DNA of 64,000 bases, from positions 163,892 to 227,891 of the forward strand of contig JBNKUI010000113.1 of the NCBI GenBank assembly GCA_050298535.1. The letters are read 5' to 3'. The notes beneath the pieces are model-generated. The model was given only the letters and a program-made list of their open reading frames with translations. It was not told where the DNA came from and made no database searches. The position numbers and the translations under genes were made by a program. Below are positions 1-9,884 of the stretch, one piece after another; position 1 is the stretch's first letter, and each line of letters starts with the position of its first letter. Source of the DNA: JABDMH01 sp050298535. Lineage in GTDB: Bacteria > Bacteroidota > Bacteroidia > Chitinophagales > Saprospiraceae.

Positions 1-933
1 ATACTAGTGACCGGTGCTACGGGATTTCTTGGAAGAAAAGTCGTGTCGCAATTAAACGATCAATCCATCTCATCAATCCAAACCTCGCAAAGTCTGGGTC
101 TGGACCTACTGGACCTTGAAGCCGTACGAGGCTTTTTTAGAAAGACTCAGCCAGAGATAGTGATCAATTGTGCAGCTTTTGTTGGAGGTATCCAATATGG
201 ATACAAGTACCCTGTAGAGTTATATGAAAAGAATACTTTGATGAATATCAATCTATTCAAATGTTTAAGGGAATTTGGTGTCCAAAAAATTATCAATCCA
301 ATTCCGAATTGTATTTATCCGGGACAGGCCTCTCATTTTAAAGAAAATGAGATTTGGGATGGTCCGATGCATGAATCAGTACAGGCATATGCTTTTGCAA
401 AAAAAGGAATATGGATGAATGCCTGGGCAAGTCACAAGGAATATGGTCTGCAAAGTGCAAATCTAGTACTACCTAATCTCTATGGTCCTGGAGACCATTT
501 CGAAGCCGAACGATCCCATGCACTGGGAGCTCTCATCATGAAGTTTGTGGAAGCCAAGCGAACCGCCAAAAATTCTGTCATTGTCTGGGGAACGGGAACA
601 CCTGTACGGGAATGGATGCATGTCCATGATGCTGCCTCTGCACTGATAGCCGCGCTGGACACCGACTTTGGAGTAGATATGTTAAATATTGGAGTCGGAG
701 AAGGAATTTCTATCATCGACATGGCAAATCTCATAAAGGATCTGGTAGGCTTTTCTGGTGAAATTGCACTGGATACTTCTAAGCCAGATGGCGCGCCTTA
801 CAAATGTATGGTGGCAGAGCGAGGCCCCAAACTGCTCAACTGGATACCAAGTATAGACTTCAGAAGCGGTGTGCAAGAAACCATCAATTGGTACAAAGAG
901 ACATACCCTGCTAAGGAAGAAGTACCTGCATAA
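1..933 (+). CDS. NAD-dependent epimerase/dehydratase, GDP-L-fucose synthase-like (5' partial)
   Basis: Short-chain dehydrogenase/epimerase of the extended SDR type, most like GDP-L-fucose synthases, which epimerise and reduce a GDP-4-keto-6-deoxy sugar. The reading frame is open from base 1 and the Rossmann motif TGATGFLG begins at once, so only a few N-terminal codons lie outside the window. YAFAK (about residues 128-132 counting from base 7) is the YxxxK catalytic pair, and NLYGPGDHF and WGTGTPVREW are typical of the family. Oddity: the family segment SSCIYP reads PNCIYP, so the usual catalytic serine is absent and the exact substrate is uncertain. It is the first visible gene of the glycan cluster and probably supplies an activated deoxy sugar. 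The next aminotransferase follows within 25 bases. Family call firm, reaction inferred. Confidence 0.8.
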   Translation: MLVTGATGFLGRKVVSQLNDQSISSIQTSQSLGLDLLDLEAVRGFFRKTQPEIVINCAAFVGGIQYGYKYPVELYEKNTLMNINLFKCLREFGVQKIINPIPNCIYPGQASHFKENEIWDGPMHESVQAYAFAKKGIWMNAWASHKEYGLQSANLVLPNLYGPGDHFEAERSHALGALIMKFVEAKRTAKNSVIVWGTGTPVREWMHVHDAASALIAALDTDFGVDMLNIGVGEGISIIDMANLIKDLVGFSGEIALDTSKPDGAPYKCMVAERGPKLLNWIPSIDFRSGVQETINWYKETYPAKEEVPA

Positions 934-957
934 CTAGTGAACTCTAAAAAAGTAAAA

Positions 958-2139
958 ATGTCTAATACGATTACGACGATAAAAACGGAAGTACCAACGA
1001 GAGCTGCAGTGGATCCCGTACTCATTCACAAACCTTTAATCTCTCAAGATGATATGAATGCAGTGAGAGATGCACTGGCAAGTACTTTTGTGAGCGGAGA
1101 TGGTCCTGCCTGCAGACAATTTGAAAAAGAACTTCAGGAATTTCTGGGCGTTCAACATGCGCTCTTTATGAATTCCTGCACATCCGCACTTGACTTAGCC
1201 TTTCGTGCGAAAAGGTTTAAACCGGGTTCTGAAGTCATTGTTCCTAACTTCACATACACTAGTACAGCACTGGGTCCACTGATCAATCAATTAAACATCC
1301 GACTTGCGGATGTACATGCTGACAATGGAAATCTGGACCCAAGTAAATTAAGAAAATACATTAATCCAAAAACTGTAGCCGTCGTTGCCGTAGACTACGC
1401 CGGAAACCCTGCTGAAATGAACCAGATTAAAGAGATTGCAAGAGAAAGCAATCTCTATCTGGTTCATGATACAGCACAGTCCATTGGGGCAAAATATCAA
1501 GGTCAATATACGGGACATCAAGCGGACGCCAGCACCTTCTCATTTCATGGAACAAAGAACATGACTACAGGAGAAGGTGGAGCTCTGGTAACCCAAGATG
1601 ATGACCTTGCCGCTACTGTGAAAATCATGCGAGAAAAAGGAACTGATAAGTATTCATTCCTGACCGATAACGTCACTCGGGGATTCTACGAGTACAAGGA
1701 TATCGGGGGCAGTTATGTCCAATCCAATATCAATGGAGCCTTGGGACTCACTCAACTCCGAAAACTCACGAAGATGAATAGCCGCAGACGTGAAATCGCA
1801 GAACGATACCTAAGAGAACTCAGCGAAATCGACAAGATAGATTTCCTACGTGTCACGGAAAAGGCAGAACCTAACTGGCACTTATTTGGCATCCTGGTAC
1901 CCCCCGGTAAAAAGTATAAGATCATGGATGGTCTACGTGACCTCGGTATAATGGCCAATGTGCATTACACTCCATTACATCGAAATGAATACTACAATCA
2001 TCTCGGAACAGATAAAGACTTTCCTGGTTCCATGTCCTTCTTCGATAGACTGCTCAGGATACCCATTTATCCCGTCCTCACTGACGACGAGCAAACCCGA
2101 GTGATTGAATCTGTCCATGCCGTACTAAACTCCATCTAA
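958..2139 (+). CDS. DegT/DnrJ/EryC1/StrS-family PLP aminotransferase
   Basis: Sugar aminotransferase of the DegT/StrS family, which converts a keto group of a nucleotide-linked sugar to an amine using pyridoxal phosphate. FSFHGTKNMTTGEGG (around residue 200) carries the PLP-binding lysine; GDGPACRQFEKELQEFLG and VHDTAQSIGA are also typical. About 393 aa, normal for the family. I prefer the ATG at 958; a GTG at 937 in the same frame would add seven residues. It follows the epimerase closely, so the two probably act in sequence to make an amino sugar for the glycan. That amino group could be the acceptor for the acyltransferases or the ATP-grasp enzyme downstream, which is inference. Confidence 0.88.
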   Translation: MSNTITTIKTEVPTRAAVDPVLIHKPLISQDDMNAVRDALASTFVSGDGPACRQFEKELQEFLGVQHALFMNSCTSALDLAFRAKRFKPGSEVIVPNFTYTSTALGPLINQLNIRLADVHADNGNLDPSKLRKYINPKTVAVVAVDYAGNPAEMNQIKEIARESNLYLVHDTAQSIGAKYQGQYTGHQADASTFSFHGTKNMTTGEGGALVTQDDDLAATVKIMREKGTDKYSFLTDNVTRGFYEYKDIGGSYVQSNINGALGLTQLRKLTKMNSRRREIAERYLRELSEIDKIDFLRVTEKAEPNWHLFGILVPPGKKYKIMDGLRDLGIMANVHYTPLHRNEYYNHLGTDKDFPGSMSFFDRLLRIPIYPVLTDDEQTRVIESVHAVLNSI

Positions 2140-2160
2140 TCAAACGAAGAAAGAAATTAA

Positions 2161-3231
2161 ATGAAAGCACTATTAATATTACCCAGAGGATATTCAGGAT
2201 TCTCTAAAACGACCCGTGACACACTGAAATACCTGGGATATGAAACGCATATCGTCCATCCAGGAGATTATGTAAAAGACTGGCACAAAAAGGTCAGCAG
2301 CCAGATGTTTCGATTTCCATTTAAGTACCGTACCAAATGGGAAAAATTCTATCTAGATAAAATTAATCGGAACTATGAGGTCGCATACGACTCGATTCAG
2401 CCAGATTTAGTTTTCATTTACAATAATGGATACTTGCGTCCAGAGACGCTACGTCGATTTAAGAAAAAATCTAAGATTGCCTTCTTTCTGGGAGATTGCC
2501 CATATTATACAGCAACAAATCGACACTTTCTTCCTCTCCTGTTTTATGCTGATGGGATCTTCACGACGGATACGTTTTGGATAGAGGCACTGCACAAACT
2601 CGGATTAAAAAATCTCGAGTTTATGTATCCCAGCCTTCCTCCACAGCATTTCAAAAAAGAACTAGACACTGAGCTTTATAATAAATACAAATCTGACGTA
2701 CTGTACATCGGTATGTGCTATAAAACAAGTTGGGGATTTAAAAAAGCAAGTTTCCTAAATAGTTTTACAGACTTCGATCTACATCTACATGGAGACGATT
2801 CATGGAGGCGATGGTTCGAATATTTTCCAAAACTGAAGGATCATTACCGCAAGCGTACTGAATACTTCTCCGTAGAAAAGATAAACGACATGTACAACGC
2901 TACTAAAATTGCACCCGTAGATGCGAACCCTGGTCTATTGCATGCCATTCATTGGCGATTTATCGAGGCCTTGGCCTCTGGGGCATTACCAGTGCTGGAA
3001 TGGCAGCAAGGAGTCGATGAAATTTTTGGCAACGATAATGTACCGGCTGTAAAATGTTTTGAAGAATCCAAAGAAACAGTACGATACTACTTAGATCATG
3101 AAAACGAACGATTGGAGAAGGTAGCCTGGCTTACTAAAATCATGGAGGAAAGATTTTCAATCGAGAATAACGCAGATCTTTTGGCAGAAACGCTCAAGTT
3201 AAGGGTTAAACCCGCCGCACTCACCTACTAA
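2161..3231 (+). CDS. CgeB-like glycosyltransferase (GT-B fold)
   Basis: Probable glycosyltransferase of the CgeB / Glyco_trans_1_2 type. The C-terminal half has the family pattern of a conserved arginine, an RFIEALASGALPVLEW segment near residue 263, a nucleotide-sugar site acidic stretch, and a final helix-rich block with FEESKETVRYYLDHENERL. The N-terminal half (LPRGYSGFSKTTRDTLKYLGYE) looks like a GT-B N-terminal Rossmann domain. No signal peptide or membrane helix is visible, so it should act on the cytoplasmic face. It ends in TAATG, sharing one base with the next start, which indicates translational coupling. Acceptor and donor cannot be told from sequence. Confidence 0.72.
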   Translation: MKALLILPRGYSGFSKTTRDTLKYLGYETHIVHPGDYVKDWHKKVSSQMFRFPFKYRTKWEKFYLDKINRNYEVAYDSIQPDLVFIYNNGYLRPETLRRFKKKSKIAFFLGDCPYYTATNRHFLPLLFYADGIFTTDTFWIEALHKLGLKNLEFMYPSLPPQHFKKELDTELYNKYKSDVLYIGMCYKTSWGFKKASFLNSFTDFDLHLHGDDSWRRWFEYFPKLKDHYRKRTEYFSVEKINDMYNATKIAPVDANPGLLHAIHWRFIEALASGALPVLEWQQGVDEIFGNDNVPAVKCFEESKETVRYYLDHENERLEKVAWLTKIMEERFSIENNADLLAETLKLRVKPAALTY

Positions 3232-4673
3232 TGCTAAATCGTATTCCCGCATCGGTAAAATTGTATGGCCTGGTAATACTGGCTGTAATTGCTGTGTACT
3301 TTGCTTCAGCAGGGGTCACTGCTGTCTTCTTCATTGGGACCCTGATCGCATATTTCTTTTCCAGAGACGAAGCCTTTTGGCTGGTATTCTTTCTTATTCT
3401 ATCAGACGGCTTCTTAAGCTTTTTCGGACTGTATGAAGCCACACTGGTAGTACTGCCCGGATTGCCAGGGATTGAAATGGGCCAATTGTATATTATTCTT
3501 GCCGTAATAAAGTCCCTGGGTAAGCAGCCGGCAGCGAATGCCTTTTACAATAACTTCTTATATGCTTTAGCGATCTATGTGGTCTTTTTGATCATACAAG
3601 GATATGTAGTGGGACTTTCAGGAGCAATGAATGTGCAATTCAGATTATTGAAATGGATTACTCCACTAGGTTTATTTTATGCCTTGCCCAGGCTATATCG
3701 ATCAGAGCAAGATTATGCCAGGATTTTCAAGTACATATTTCCAATGGCATTTGTTATTCTAGGCACTCAGCTATTCACAATATTGATGTCAGAAACTCCA
3801 GCACAATTTTCTGGAGGAAAGGAAAAATATGAATTTGCGATAGAAGTAACTAAGGAAAGAACATACCGTGGGTTGTTCAATCAAATGATCTTGTTACTCA
3901 CATTGTTTGGGGCACTTTTTTACCTCGCCCGACAAAAAGGAATATTTCGGAATACCTATTTGTACGCAGTGATTGCTGCAAACTTTGCCTCTGTATTTCT
4001 TTCAGCCACGAGAGGGTGGACACTTGGCTTTAGCCTTATCATCATTGGATTCTTCCTATTTGTTCAGAAAATGAGCACGCGACAGGTTATCTCCATCATT
4101 GGAGTAGGCGCATTATTCTTCATAGGAGTACTTTCAACACCCGTCATACAAACACAGGTACACAATGCATTTAAGCGTATGCTTACTTTGGAAGCCCTTG
4201 CCAAGGGAGATATCACAGCTAATGGTACATTAATTCGTTTGAGTCAACGTGGCCCCAGAGTAATGAAACAATGGGAAGAATCACCTGTCACCGGATGGGG
4301 ATTTTCTAATCATTTTTTCGAACACTGTGATTTTCATGTGGGAAATCAAAACATACTACTACACAGTGGTATCATAGGTTATATATTAATTAATTCCTTT
4401 TTCGTCTTCTTCTGCATATCACTTTACAATAAAAGTCAATCGATACCTTTTAGTGACACGAGAAAGGCAAGTTTACTGGTATTTGTTATTTTTTTCGCTG
4501 GCTGGTTTCTTATACACTCTTCATCTGAACAACACTTCTTCTTTTACTTTGAAAATCCAGGGGATGGAATAATACAGGGTGTCTTCTTCACCATGGCAGC
4601 CTTCATTTTTGCAGCCGATGAAAAACAAGCTGAAAATCAGAAAATTTCGACACAAGCTCTTCAAAAAGCATGA
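3231..4673 (+). CDS. O-antigen ligase/polymerase-like (Wzy-type) membrane protein
   Basis: Polytopic inner-membrane protein with roughly ten to twelve hydrophobic segments and a long periplasmic loop, the layout of Wzy polymerases and WaaL ligases. The segment SATRGWTLGFSLIIIGFF near residue 261 and the loop with SQRGPRVMKQWEESPVTGWG followed by HNILLHSG-like residues (NQNILLHSGIIGYIL) match the O-antigen ligase family. It would polymerise or transfer the lipid-linked repeat unit made by the neighbours. The start shares one base with the upstream stop and the stop overlaps the next start as ATGA. Whether it is polymerase or ligase cannot be decided by eye. Confidence 0.8.
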   Translation: MLNRIPASVKLYGLVILAVIAVYFASAGVTAVFFIGTLIAYFFSRDEAFWLVFFLILSDGFLSFFGLYEATLVVLPGLPGIEMGQLYIILAVIKSLGKQPAANAFYNNFLYALAIYVVFLIIQGYVVGLSGAMNVQFRLLKWITPLGLFYALPRLYRSEQDYARIFKYIFPMAFVILGTQLFTILMSETPAQFSGGKEKYEFAIEVTKERTYRGLFNQMILLLTLFGALFYLARQKGIFRNTYLYAVIAANFASVFLSATRGWTLGFSLIIIGFFLFVQKMSTRQVISIIGVGALFFIGVLSTPVIQTQVHNAFKRMLTLEALAKGDITANGTLIRLSQRGPRVMKQWEESPVTGWGFSNHFFEHCDFHVGNQNILLHSGIIGYILINSFFVFFCISLYNKSQSIPFSDTRKASLLVFVIFFAGWFLIHSSSEQHFFFYFENPGDGIIQGVFFTMAAFIFAADEKQAENQKISTQALQKA

Positions 4674-5773
4674 CAACTCACCAAGTTAAAATCAGTAGTG
4701 TCGTACCAGTCCAGAAAATAGTGAGAAGGCACATTCACTACATAATGTGGTCTGCGGGACCGGGCGGAGCAGAACTTTCTGTCAAACACTATCTAAGGTA
4801 TCTACCAGACTATGAAATGTCAGTCTTTAGTTTGCGACCTGATGAGCAAATGATTTTCGATGAAAATGAAGTTAATATTTCCTCAGGTTCATTTGACAAC
4901 ATTATCTGTTACACAAAATACTATCAATACTGCAAAGCGCATAAAACAGATTTTTTTCATATCCTAAGCGGTGGACCCATAATACTCCTCCTAACACTTT
5001 TGGCAGGTGTCAAAAAACCCCTTTATCATATACATGGCACTTTGTATTGGGATTCGAAATGGAAAAAATTATTGTTCAAGTCCATTTGGCATATTACACG
5101 ACTATTCAAAACAACCTTTGTAGGTGTAAGTCGATATAATGCAAATATATTTCACAATGAAGTAATACCTGTGTCCCCTGAGATCATTTCCAATGGACTA
5201 GAAACAAACGACTTTCTGGCAAAAAGACACAGAAGGATATCCTTACGAAAGATTGGTTATGCAGGAAGACTTCACAAGGGAAAAAACATTGATTTGGTAA
5301 TTCAACTGTTCAACGAGCTGGCAGACAAGGACAGAGAGCTCGAATTACATATTGCAGGCAGTGGACCTGCAGAGAAAAGCATAAAGAATTTTGCGGCATC
5401 AACCCGTCATACCAGGAGGATATTTTTTCATGGTCACGTACATGATGTAGCCAGTTTCTATGCATCGATTGATCTTTTCCTTTTTCTGAGCGCCTACGAA
5501 TCCTTTGGAAATGTAATTGCCGAGGCAATTCTCACCGGACTACCGGTATTGACCAGCAACGTTCCTGTGTTCAACGAGATTCATGAAGAAGCTTCAAATT
5601 TCTGTCTTGGAGATCCTTCTTCGTACGAAAATATTCGCTTGCAGTTGTATGAAAAAATCGAGGATTTTGACGCATTAGCTGAAAAAGCTTTTGAGCAGAG
5701 TGAAGTGGTCAGATCGAGATTTGATATCAAGCAACATATCAGAAGCATCAAAAAAATATATGAAAAACATTAG
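4670..5773 (+). CDS. Glycosyltransferase family 4 (GT4)
   Basis: Retaining GT-B glycosyltransferase. N-terminal MWSAGPGGAELSVKHYLRYL is the typical GT4 opening for the acceptor domain; the C-terminal donor domain contains IGYAGRLHKGKNIDLVIQLF, LHIAGSGPAEKSI and the E-x7-E motif YESFGNVIAEAILTGLPVL (near residue 280). 367 aa, normal length. The start overlaps the upstream stop by four bases (ATGA), and the deacetylase start lies inside its last codons, so expression is coupled. It probably adds one residue of the repeat unit in the cytoplasm. Donor sugar unknown. Confidence 0.88.
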   Translation: MTTHQVKISSVVPVQKIVRRHIHYIMWSAGPGGAELSVKHYLRYLPDYEMSVFSLRPDEQMIFDENEVNISSGSFDNIICYTKYYQYCKAHKTDFFHILSGGPIILLLTLLAGVKKPLYHIHGTLYWDSKWKKLLFKSIWHITRLFKTTFVGVSRYNANIFHNEVIPVSPEIISNGLETNDFLAKRHRRISLRKIGYAGRLHKGKNIDLVIQLFNELADKDRELELHIAGSGPAEKSIKNFAASTRHTRRIFFHGHVHDVASFYASIDLFLFLSAYESFGNVIAEAILTGLPVLTSNVPVFNEIHEEASNFCLGDPSSYENIRLQLYEKIEDFDALAEKAFEQSEVVRSRFDIKQHIRSIKKIYEKH

Positions 5774-6920
5774 TCCACCGGTCCTGTATTACCATTCCGT
5801 CGCTCCTAATCTCAATCCTGATTGGGTACTAAAATTTCTCACACTTGACTTGAAAAATTTTGAGTATCAGCTTCGATACCTGGTGGAAAATAGTTTTAGA
5901 ACGATATTCCTGAACGAATGGGTGAGTATTCGTCAGGGTAAATGCAGCTCACAACACAATGAAGTATGTCTGACCTTTGATGATGGTCTACTTGACAATT
6001 GGGTCTATGCGTATCCGATGGTAAAAAAGTATGGTATTAAGATGACCATCTTTGTCAATCCAGAATACGTAGACACTAAATCAGGCATACGACAAAATCT
6101 GGAAGACGTTTGGAATGGAAAGTGCTCCCAACAGGAATTGGACAGCCGAGGATACTTGTCATGGGCAGAAATGCGAGAAATGGTGTCGAGTGGTTTAGTT
6201 GACATTCAAAATCACACCATGTCTCACGCCAAGTATCCTAGCAGTTCATCGGTAAAACAATTCTACTATGGTGGTTTTACCGGACTTCATTCCATTCTAA
6301 ACGAAAATCCCGACATCAAACCCACATATCCCAGAGAAAAACATTTTGAAACGCGGCTATCTCCCGGCACTCCCATTTTCGAGGAGACATCGGCAGTCGT
6401 CGCCCGTATCCATACACCTAATAAAGACTTGGTTGAGCAGATCACCGACTTAGCCTCAAAATATGATCTAGAACAAGCAAAGGAAAGAAGTGCATTCGAG
6501 CGAGAGGCCAAGATCACAATCGATGACGCAGATCAAAAAAATGTGCTGATCAAAAAAATTGAAACCGAACGGGAATATCGGTCACGACTTGAGTACGAAA
6601 TCGTCACTGCCAAAGAAATTATCGAGAAAGAGCTGGGGAATCAGGTAAGTATTCTCTGCTGGCCACATGGTGACAATTCAACAGAGGCGCACAAACTGGC
6701 ACGATCCTCCGGACATATCGCCACAACATCAGGAAAAATGCTCGACACTAGAAACGAACTGGATAGGATACCACGAATCGGTGCCGACTTTCATACTGCC
6801 CCTTGGGTTAATCGACAAAAACTCAATTACAAGATAAAAAGCCACTTCGGAAAGCAACCCTATCATCTGGTAGCTCAAGCAAATCTACTCAAGAACCAAC
6901 TACTGGGCAAATATTCATAG
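5760..6920 (+). CDS. Polysaccharide deacetylase (NodB-like) with a charged helical insert
   Basis: Carbohydrate esterase 4 type deacetylase. The opening VLYYHSVAP is typical; LTFDDG at residues 71-76 gives the metal-binding aspartates, NHTMSHAKY (151-159) the H-x4-H metal site, and ILCWPHGDN (299-306) the final catalytic-pocket motif. Between about residues 205 and 292 there is an unusual, highly charged helical stretch with alternating Glu/Lys/Arg runs that could form a coiled coil. I chose ATG 5760; an upstream in-frame start would overlap the GT4 gene by more than 80 bases. With this start the overlap is 14 bases. No signal peptide is evident, so the compartment is unclear. One of four deacetylase-family proteins in the cluster. 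Confidence 0.8.
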   Translation: MKNISPPVLYYHSVAPNLNPDWVLKFLTLDLKNFEYQLRYLVENSFRTIFLNEWVSIRQGKCSSQHNEVCLTFDDGLLDNWVYAYPMVKKYGIKMTIFVNPEYVDTKSGIRQNLEDVWNGKCSQQELDSRGYLSWAEMREMVSSGLVDIQNHTMSHAKYPSSSSVKQFYYGGFTGLHSILNENPDIKPTYPREKHFETRLSPGTPIFEETSAVVARIHTPNKDLVEQITDLASKYDLEQAKERSAFEREAKITIDDADQKNVLIKKIETEREYRSRLEYEIVTAKEIIEKELGNQVSILCWPHGDNSTEAHKLARSSGHIATTSGKMLDTRNELDRIPRIGADFHTAPWVNRQKLNYKIKSHFGKQPYHLVAQANLLKNQLLGKYS

Positions 6921-6921
6921 C

Positions 6922-8655
6922 ATGCGATTTATCATTCGAAAACGTATAACGACCCTGTCACAAGGAAATCCAGAAGGCAACGCTCGTGGGTTGCATATCA
7001 CCTTTGATGCGGGGGTACAAGATAAAAAAGTACTGCAGCTGCCACTAGGTACATTGACACTTCTTGGTGATCCCGTGGCCAAAACAGGCAGAGGAATGCC
7101 GGGTATCAAATCAAAGAATAAAGAACAGATTCTCAAGAATATTATTGAGCATTTCGGTGGACACTATTATTGGATTCTGGAGAAGGACGACTCTGTAATG
7201 GTAGGTGGTTCTTTTGCGAATATATTGCCCATTTACTATACCTCAAATGCCAAGGAAATAATTGTAGGATCTAGAGCATCAGATGTAATCGAGCCCCTTG
7301 ACACACTTACACTCAATGAGGCCAATCTACTCGAGCGCTATGTGTTTAACTATTCCTTCACTAACAATACCTGGTGGCGAGAGGTCCATCTCCTTCCCAC
7401 ACACTCAATACTGACCATTGAAGAGAATAGCTTTCAGGTAACTAATATTAAAATCCCCTTATTGCCTGGCAACAAACCCATTAGCTCTACCAAATCAGCG
7501 CTATTAGATATCGTTGATGAATTTCTTGATCGATCCGAGAAGTACTATTCAGAATCCGAAAGTGGTATTTCCTTAACGGGAGGATTTGATGGACGAACTT
7601 TGGTTTCTACCGCTCTTCACCATCATAAGCCTTTCTTCACTTATAGTTTTGGAACGGGTGATTCAAAAGATGTGCGTGTTGCATCGCATCTAGCACGTAC
7701 ATCAGATTTCGAGTACTTACCAATTCTTCTAAATAAGGAATATGCAAAAAATGAAGGTGTGCGTGCAGCCGTCGATTTTCTCACCAAAGGAGAGTTCAAT
7801 GGCAATTTAGGTAGGCCCCATTACCTGTATGCAGCAAAAATTCTTTCTAATCGGACGCGATATATAATCACCGGAAATTTTGGTAGTGAACTATTCAGGG
7901 CTTTACATCTACCAGGTGTTATGATGTCAAAAACACTAATCGACATATTTGCAGGTACTCAAGGATGGGAGCAACAGATTATTGAAAAAGCAGAGGCAAT
8001 AAAGCTTCAGCACCCGAAAGACACATGTGACGAAGTCATTAGTATGGTTAAAAAATACCTGATGCGACATACAGATTCTAATGCCAATCACACTTTCTAC
8101 CACTATGTCATCCATGAAATATTTAGAAAATACTTTGGTCCAGAATTGGTCATGCAATCACATTATCTGATAAACAGAACTCCATATTTGGATTATCCTT
8201 TCATTATGTCTTTAAACAAAACCCGGTGGTCTGGAATTCACTCCTCATTGTTTGAGAAGTCTAAACTGAAGCGAATGAAGGGTCAGGAGTTTTATGCGGC
8301 ACTGCTTAGAAGTACCGACAAAAACCTGTACCGTGAAAAAACCAGTAAGGGCTATTCTCCAAAGGATTTACACAGTGTTCCGGGTTTGGTTAATATAGTC
8401 AAAGCTGTCCTTCTAAGAAAGGTATCACCTTCGGAAATGGATGACAACAACCTCAGATACATACTTCAAAATCACATGTCAGAACTAAGAGGACTCGTTA
8501 CGAAAATCGTTGGCGACATTGAGCTGCCTCGCGAAACGACTTTGACATCAGAATCCATGATGATATCTCAAATTCAAAGTATGTCTATACAAATGGGCTG
8601 GGAAAATGCCCAGAATGCGAAAGAATTAAAAACACAATTATTTGTAGACACATAG
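6922..8655 (+). CDS. Asparagine synthetase-like protein with degenerate active sites
   Basis: Resembles class-II glutamine amidotransferase/asparagine synthetase in overall layout (577 aa, N-terminal glutaminase-like half, C-terminal PP-loop ATPase-like half) but with altered motifs. The initiator is followed by RFII, not the nucleophilic Cys2 of glutaminases, so glutamine hydrolysis is not expected. The PP-loop, normally SGGLDSS, reads LTGGFDGR at residues 218-225. The second half keeps family traits such as YSFGTGDSKDVRVASHLA. It begins two bases after the deacetylase stop. It may be a ligase using another amine, or a non-catalytic partner of the intact AsnB-like protein encoded at 11955. 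Function is not known to me. Confidence 0.7.
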   Translation: MRFIIRKRITTLSQGNPEGNARGLHITFDAGVQDKKVLQLPLGTLTLLGDPVAKTGRGMPGIKSKNKEQILKNIIEHFGGHYYWILEKDDSVMVGGSFANILPIYYTSNAKEIIVGSRASDVIEPLDTLTLNEANLLERYVFNYSFTNNTWWREVHLLPTHSILTIEENSFQVTNIKIPLLPGNKPISSTKSALLDIVDEFLDRSEKYYSESESGISLTGGFDGRTLVSTALHHHKPFFTYSFGTGDSKDVRVASHLARTSDFEYLPILLNKEYAKNEGVRAAVDFLTKGEFNGNLGRPHYLYAAKILSNRTRYIITGNFGSELFRALHLPGVMMSKTLIDIFAGTQGWEQQIIEKAEAIKLQHPKDTCDEVISMVKKYLMRHTDSNANHTFYHYVIHEIFRKYFGPELVMQSHYLINRTPYLDYPFIMSLNKTRWSGIHSSLFEKSKLKRMKGQEFYAALLRSTDKNLYREKTSKGYSPKDLHSVPGLVNIVKAVLLRKVSPSEMDDNNLRYILQNHMSELRGLVTKIVGDIELPRETTLTSESMMISQIQSMSIQMGWENAQNAKELKTQLFVDT

Positions 8656-8706
8656 TACCGTTATAACCACACAAACTTTCCCACCGATTTAATAAGAAAC
8701 CAATAG

Positions 8707-9882
8707 ATGGACACGGAAACTAAACCGCTGGATGACCTTGCAAAATCTACAGAAACTCGAATCTCCAGTAAGGATCGGCAAGAAATTAGGACTTTTATTA
8801 CCAAACCTGACGAAAGATTCTGGGACGAATACACTGACTTATGGCATAATAGCTCCTGTCAATCACCTTTCCAGAGTCCCACATTTTTAAGAAGCCTTTC
8901 TGATTATATCGATGCTCAAACTACAGCCTTCACTTTTAAAAAAGGGGACCAACTAATCGGGGCCGGAATTTTCCAAGAAGATGGGACCCTTTTAAGGTTT
9001 TTAAGCGATATAAAATCGGACTATAATACTTTTGTATTTAGGTGTGATTTAGAAAGCGAGGACATTAGAAGTTCAATTCATGGTCTTCTTCATCTGGTAA
9101 GAGATGAGAAACTCTCACTACTATTCAATAAGCATCTCGAGCAAAGTAAATACAATCAGGAGTTAAGTGATATTCTTTCGAATACGGATATGTTTGTAAG
9201 GTTTGTACCCTACTCTTTGTGTCCTATCCTTGAATGTGAGTCCCCGGAGCTACTTTTTCAGGAAATGAATCGATCCAAGAATATTCGCTACAAGCGAAAT
9301 CGGTTACTGAAAATGCCAGATACTCACCTTGAAATTCTTACGGACGCAAATGATCTGGAAGCCTGGTGCGATGCCTATTGTTGCAATCACATCAAACGCT
9401 GGGAGGGGTCGCCAACTCCCTCAAAATATACCAATCCTGAAGAGCAAGCAGGTATCTTTCGATTTCTGACTGCCTGGGCTGAAGACCAAACTCTTGTACG
9501 ATTTGCTATTGTACAGAAAGGTCAAAGAATTGCCTTGAGTGCAGGCCTTTTGAGCAGAGACTCATTCATTGGCCATCTACAATCATTTGATCCGGCATTC
9601 AAGAAACATAGTTTGGGTAATGTATTAATAAACCTCATTGGAAAATGGTTGATGGATCAGGGAATTCGGAAAATAAATTTTGGGTACGGAAAAGCCAATT
9701 ATAAGTACTCTTTCGCTACGGAATCTATTTGCCTGACAAAGATATACCTTTCGTCTACACAAAACCTACAACTGAGAGTTAGAGCCTATCTGGATGCGAA
9801 ATATCGATCTAATGAGCAGATCCGCAGAGCTGCTTTCCTAGCCAAGAACAGACTGAAAATTGGAAACTTCAAACTCTTTTGA
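8707..9882 (+). CDS. CelD/BcsL-type acyltransferase (BioF2-like GNAT fold)
   Basis: GNAT-fold protein of the CelD/BcsL (Acetyltransf_6) type that is common in polysaccharide loci. The C-terminal domain has IVQKGQRIALSAGLLSRDSF, the helix-leading HSLGNVLINLIGKWL, and INFGYGKANYKYSFATES, all typical of this family. The N-terminal part (WDEYTDLWHNSSCQSPFQSP) matches the usual entry to such proteins. No signal peptide. It probably transfers an acyl or aminoacyl group to an amino sugar or glycan precursor. The 51-base gap upstream is the largest in this part of the cluster, but I see no promoter motif there. Substrate unknown. Confidence 0.75.
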   Translation: MDTETKPLDDLAKSTETRISSKDRQEIRTFITKPDERFWDEYTDLWHNSSCQSPFQSPTFLRSLSDYIDAQTTAFTFKKGDQLIGAGIFQEDGTLLRFLSDIKSDYNTFVFRCDLESEDIRSSIHGLLHLVRDEKLSLLFNKHLEQSKYNQELSDILSNTDMFVRFVPYSLCPILECESPELLFQEMNRSKNIRYKRNRLLKMPDTHLEILTDANDLEAWCDAYCCNHIKRWEGSPTPSKYTNPEEQAGIFRFLTAWAEDQTLVRFAIVQKGQRIALSAGLLSRDSFIGHLQSFDPAFKKHSLGNVLINLIGKWLMDQGIRKINFGYGKANYKYSFATESICLTKIYLSSTQNLQLRVRAYLDAKYRSNEQIRRAAFLAKNRLKIGNFKLF

Positions 9883-9884
9883 TC

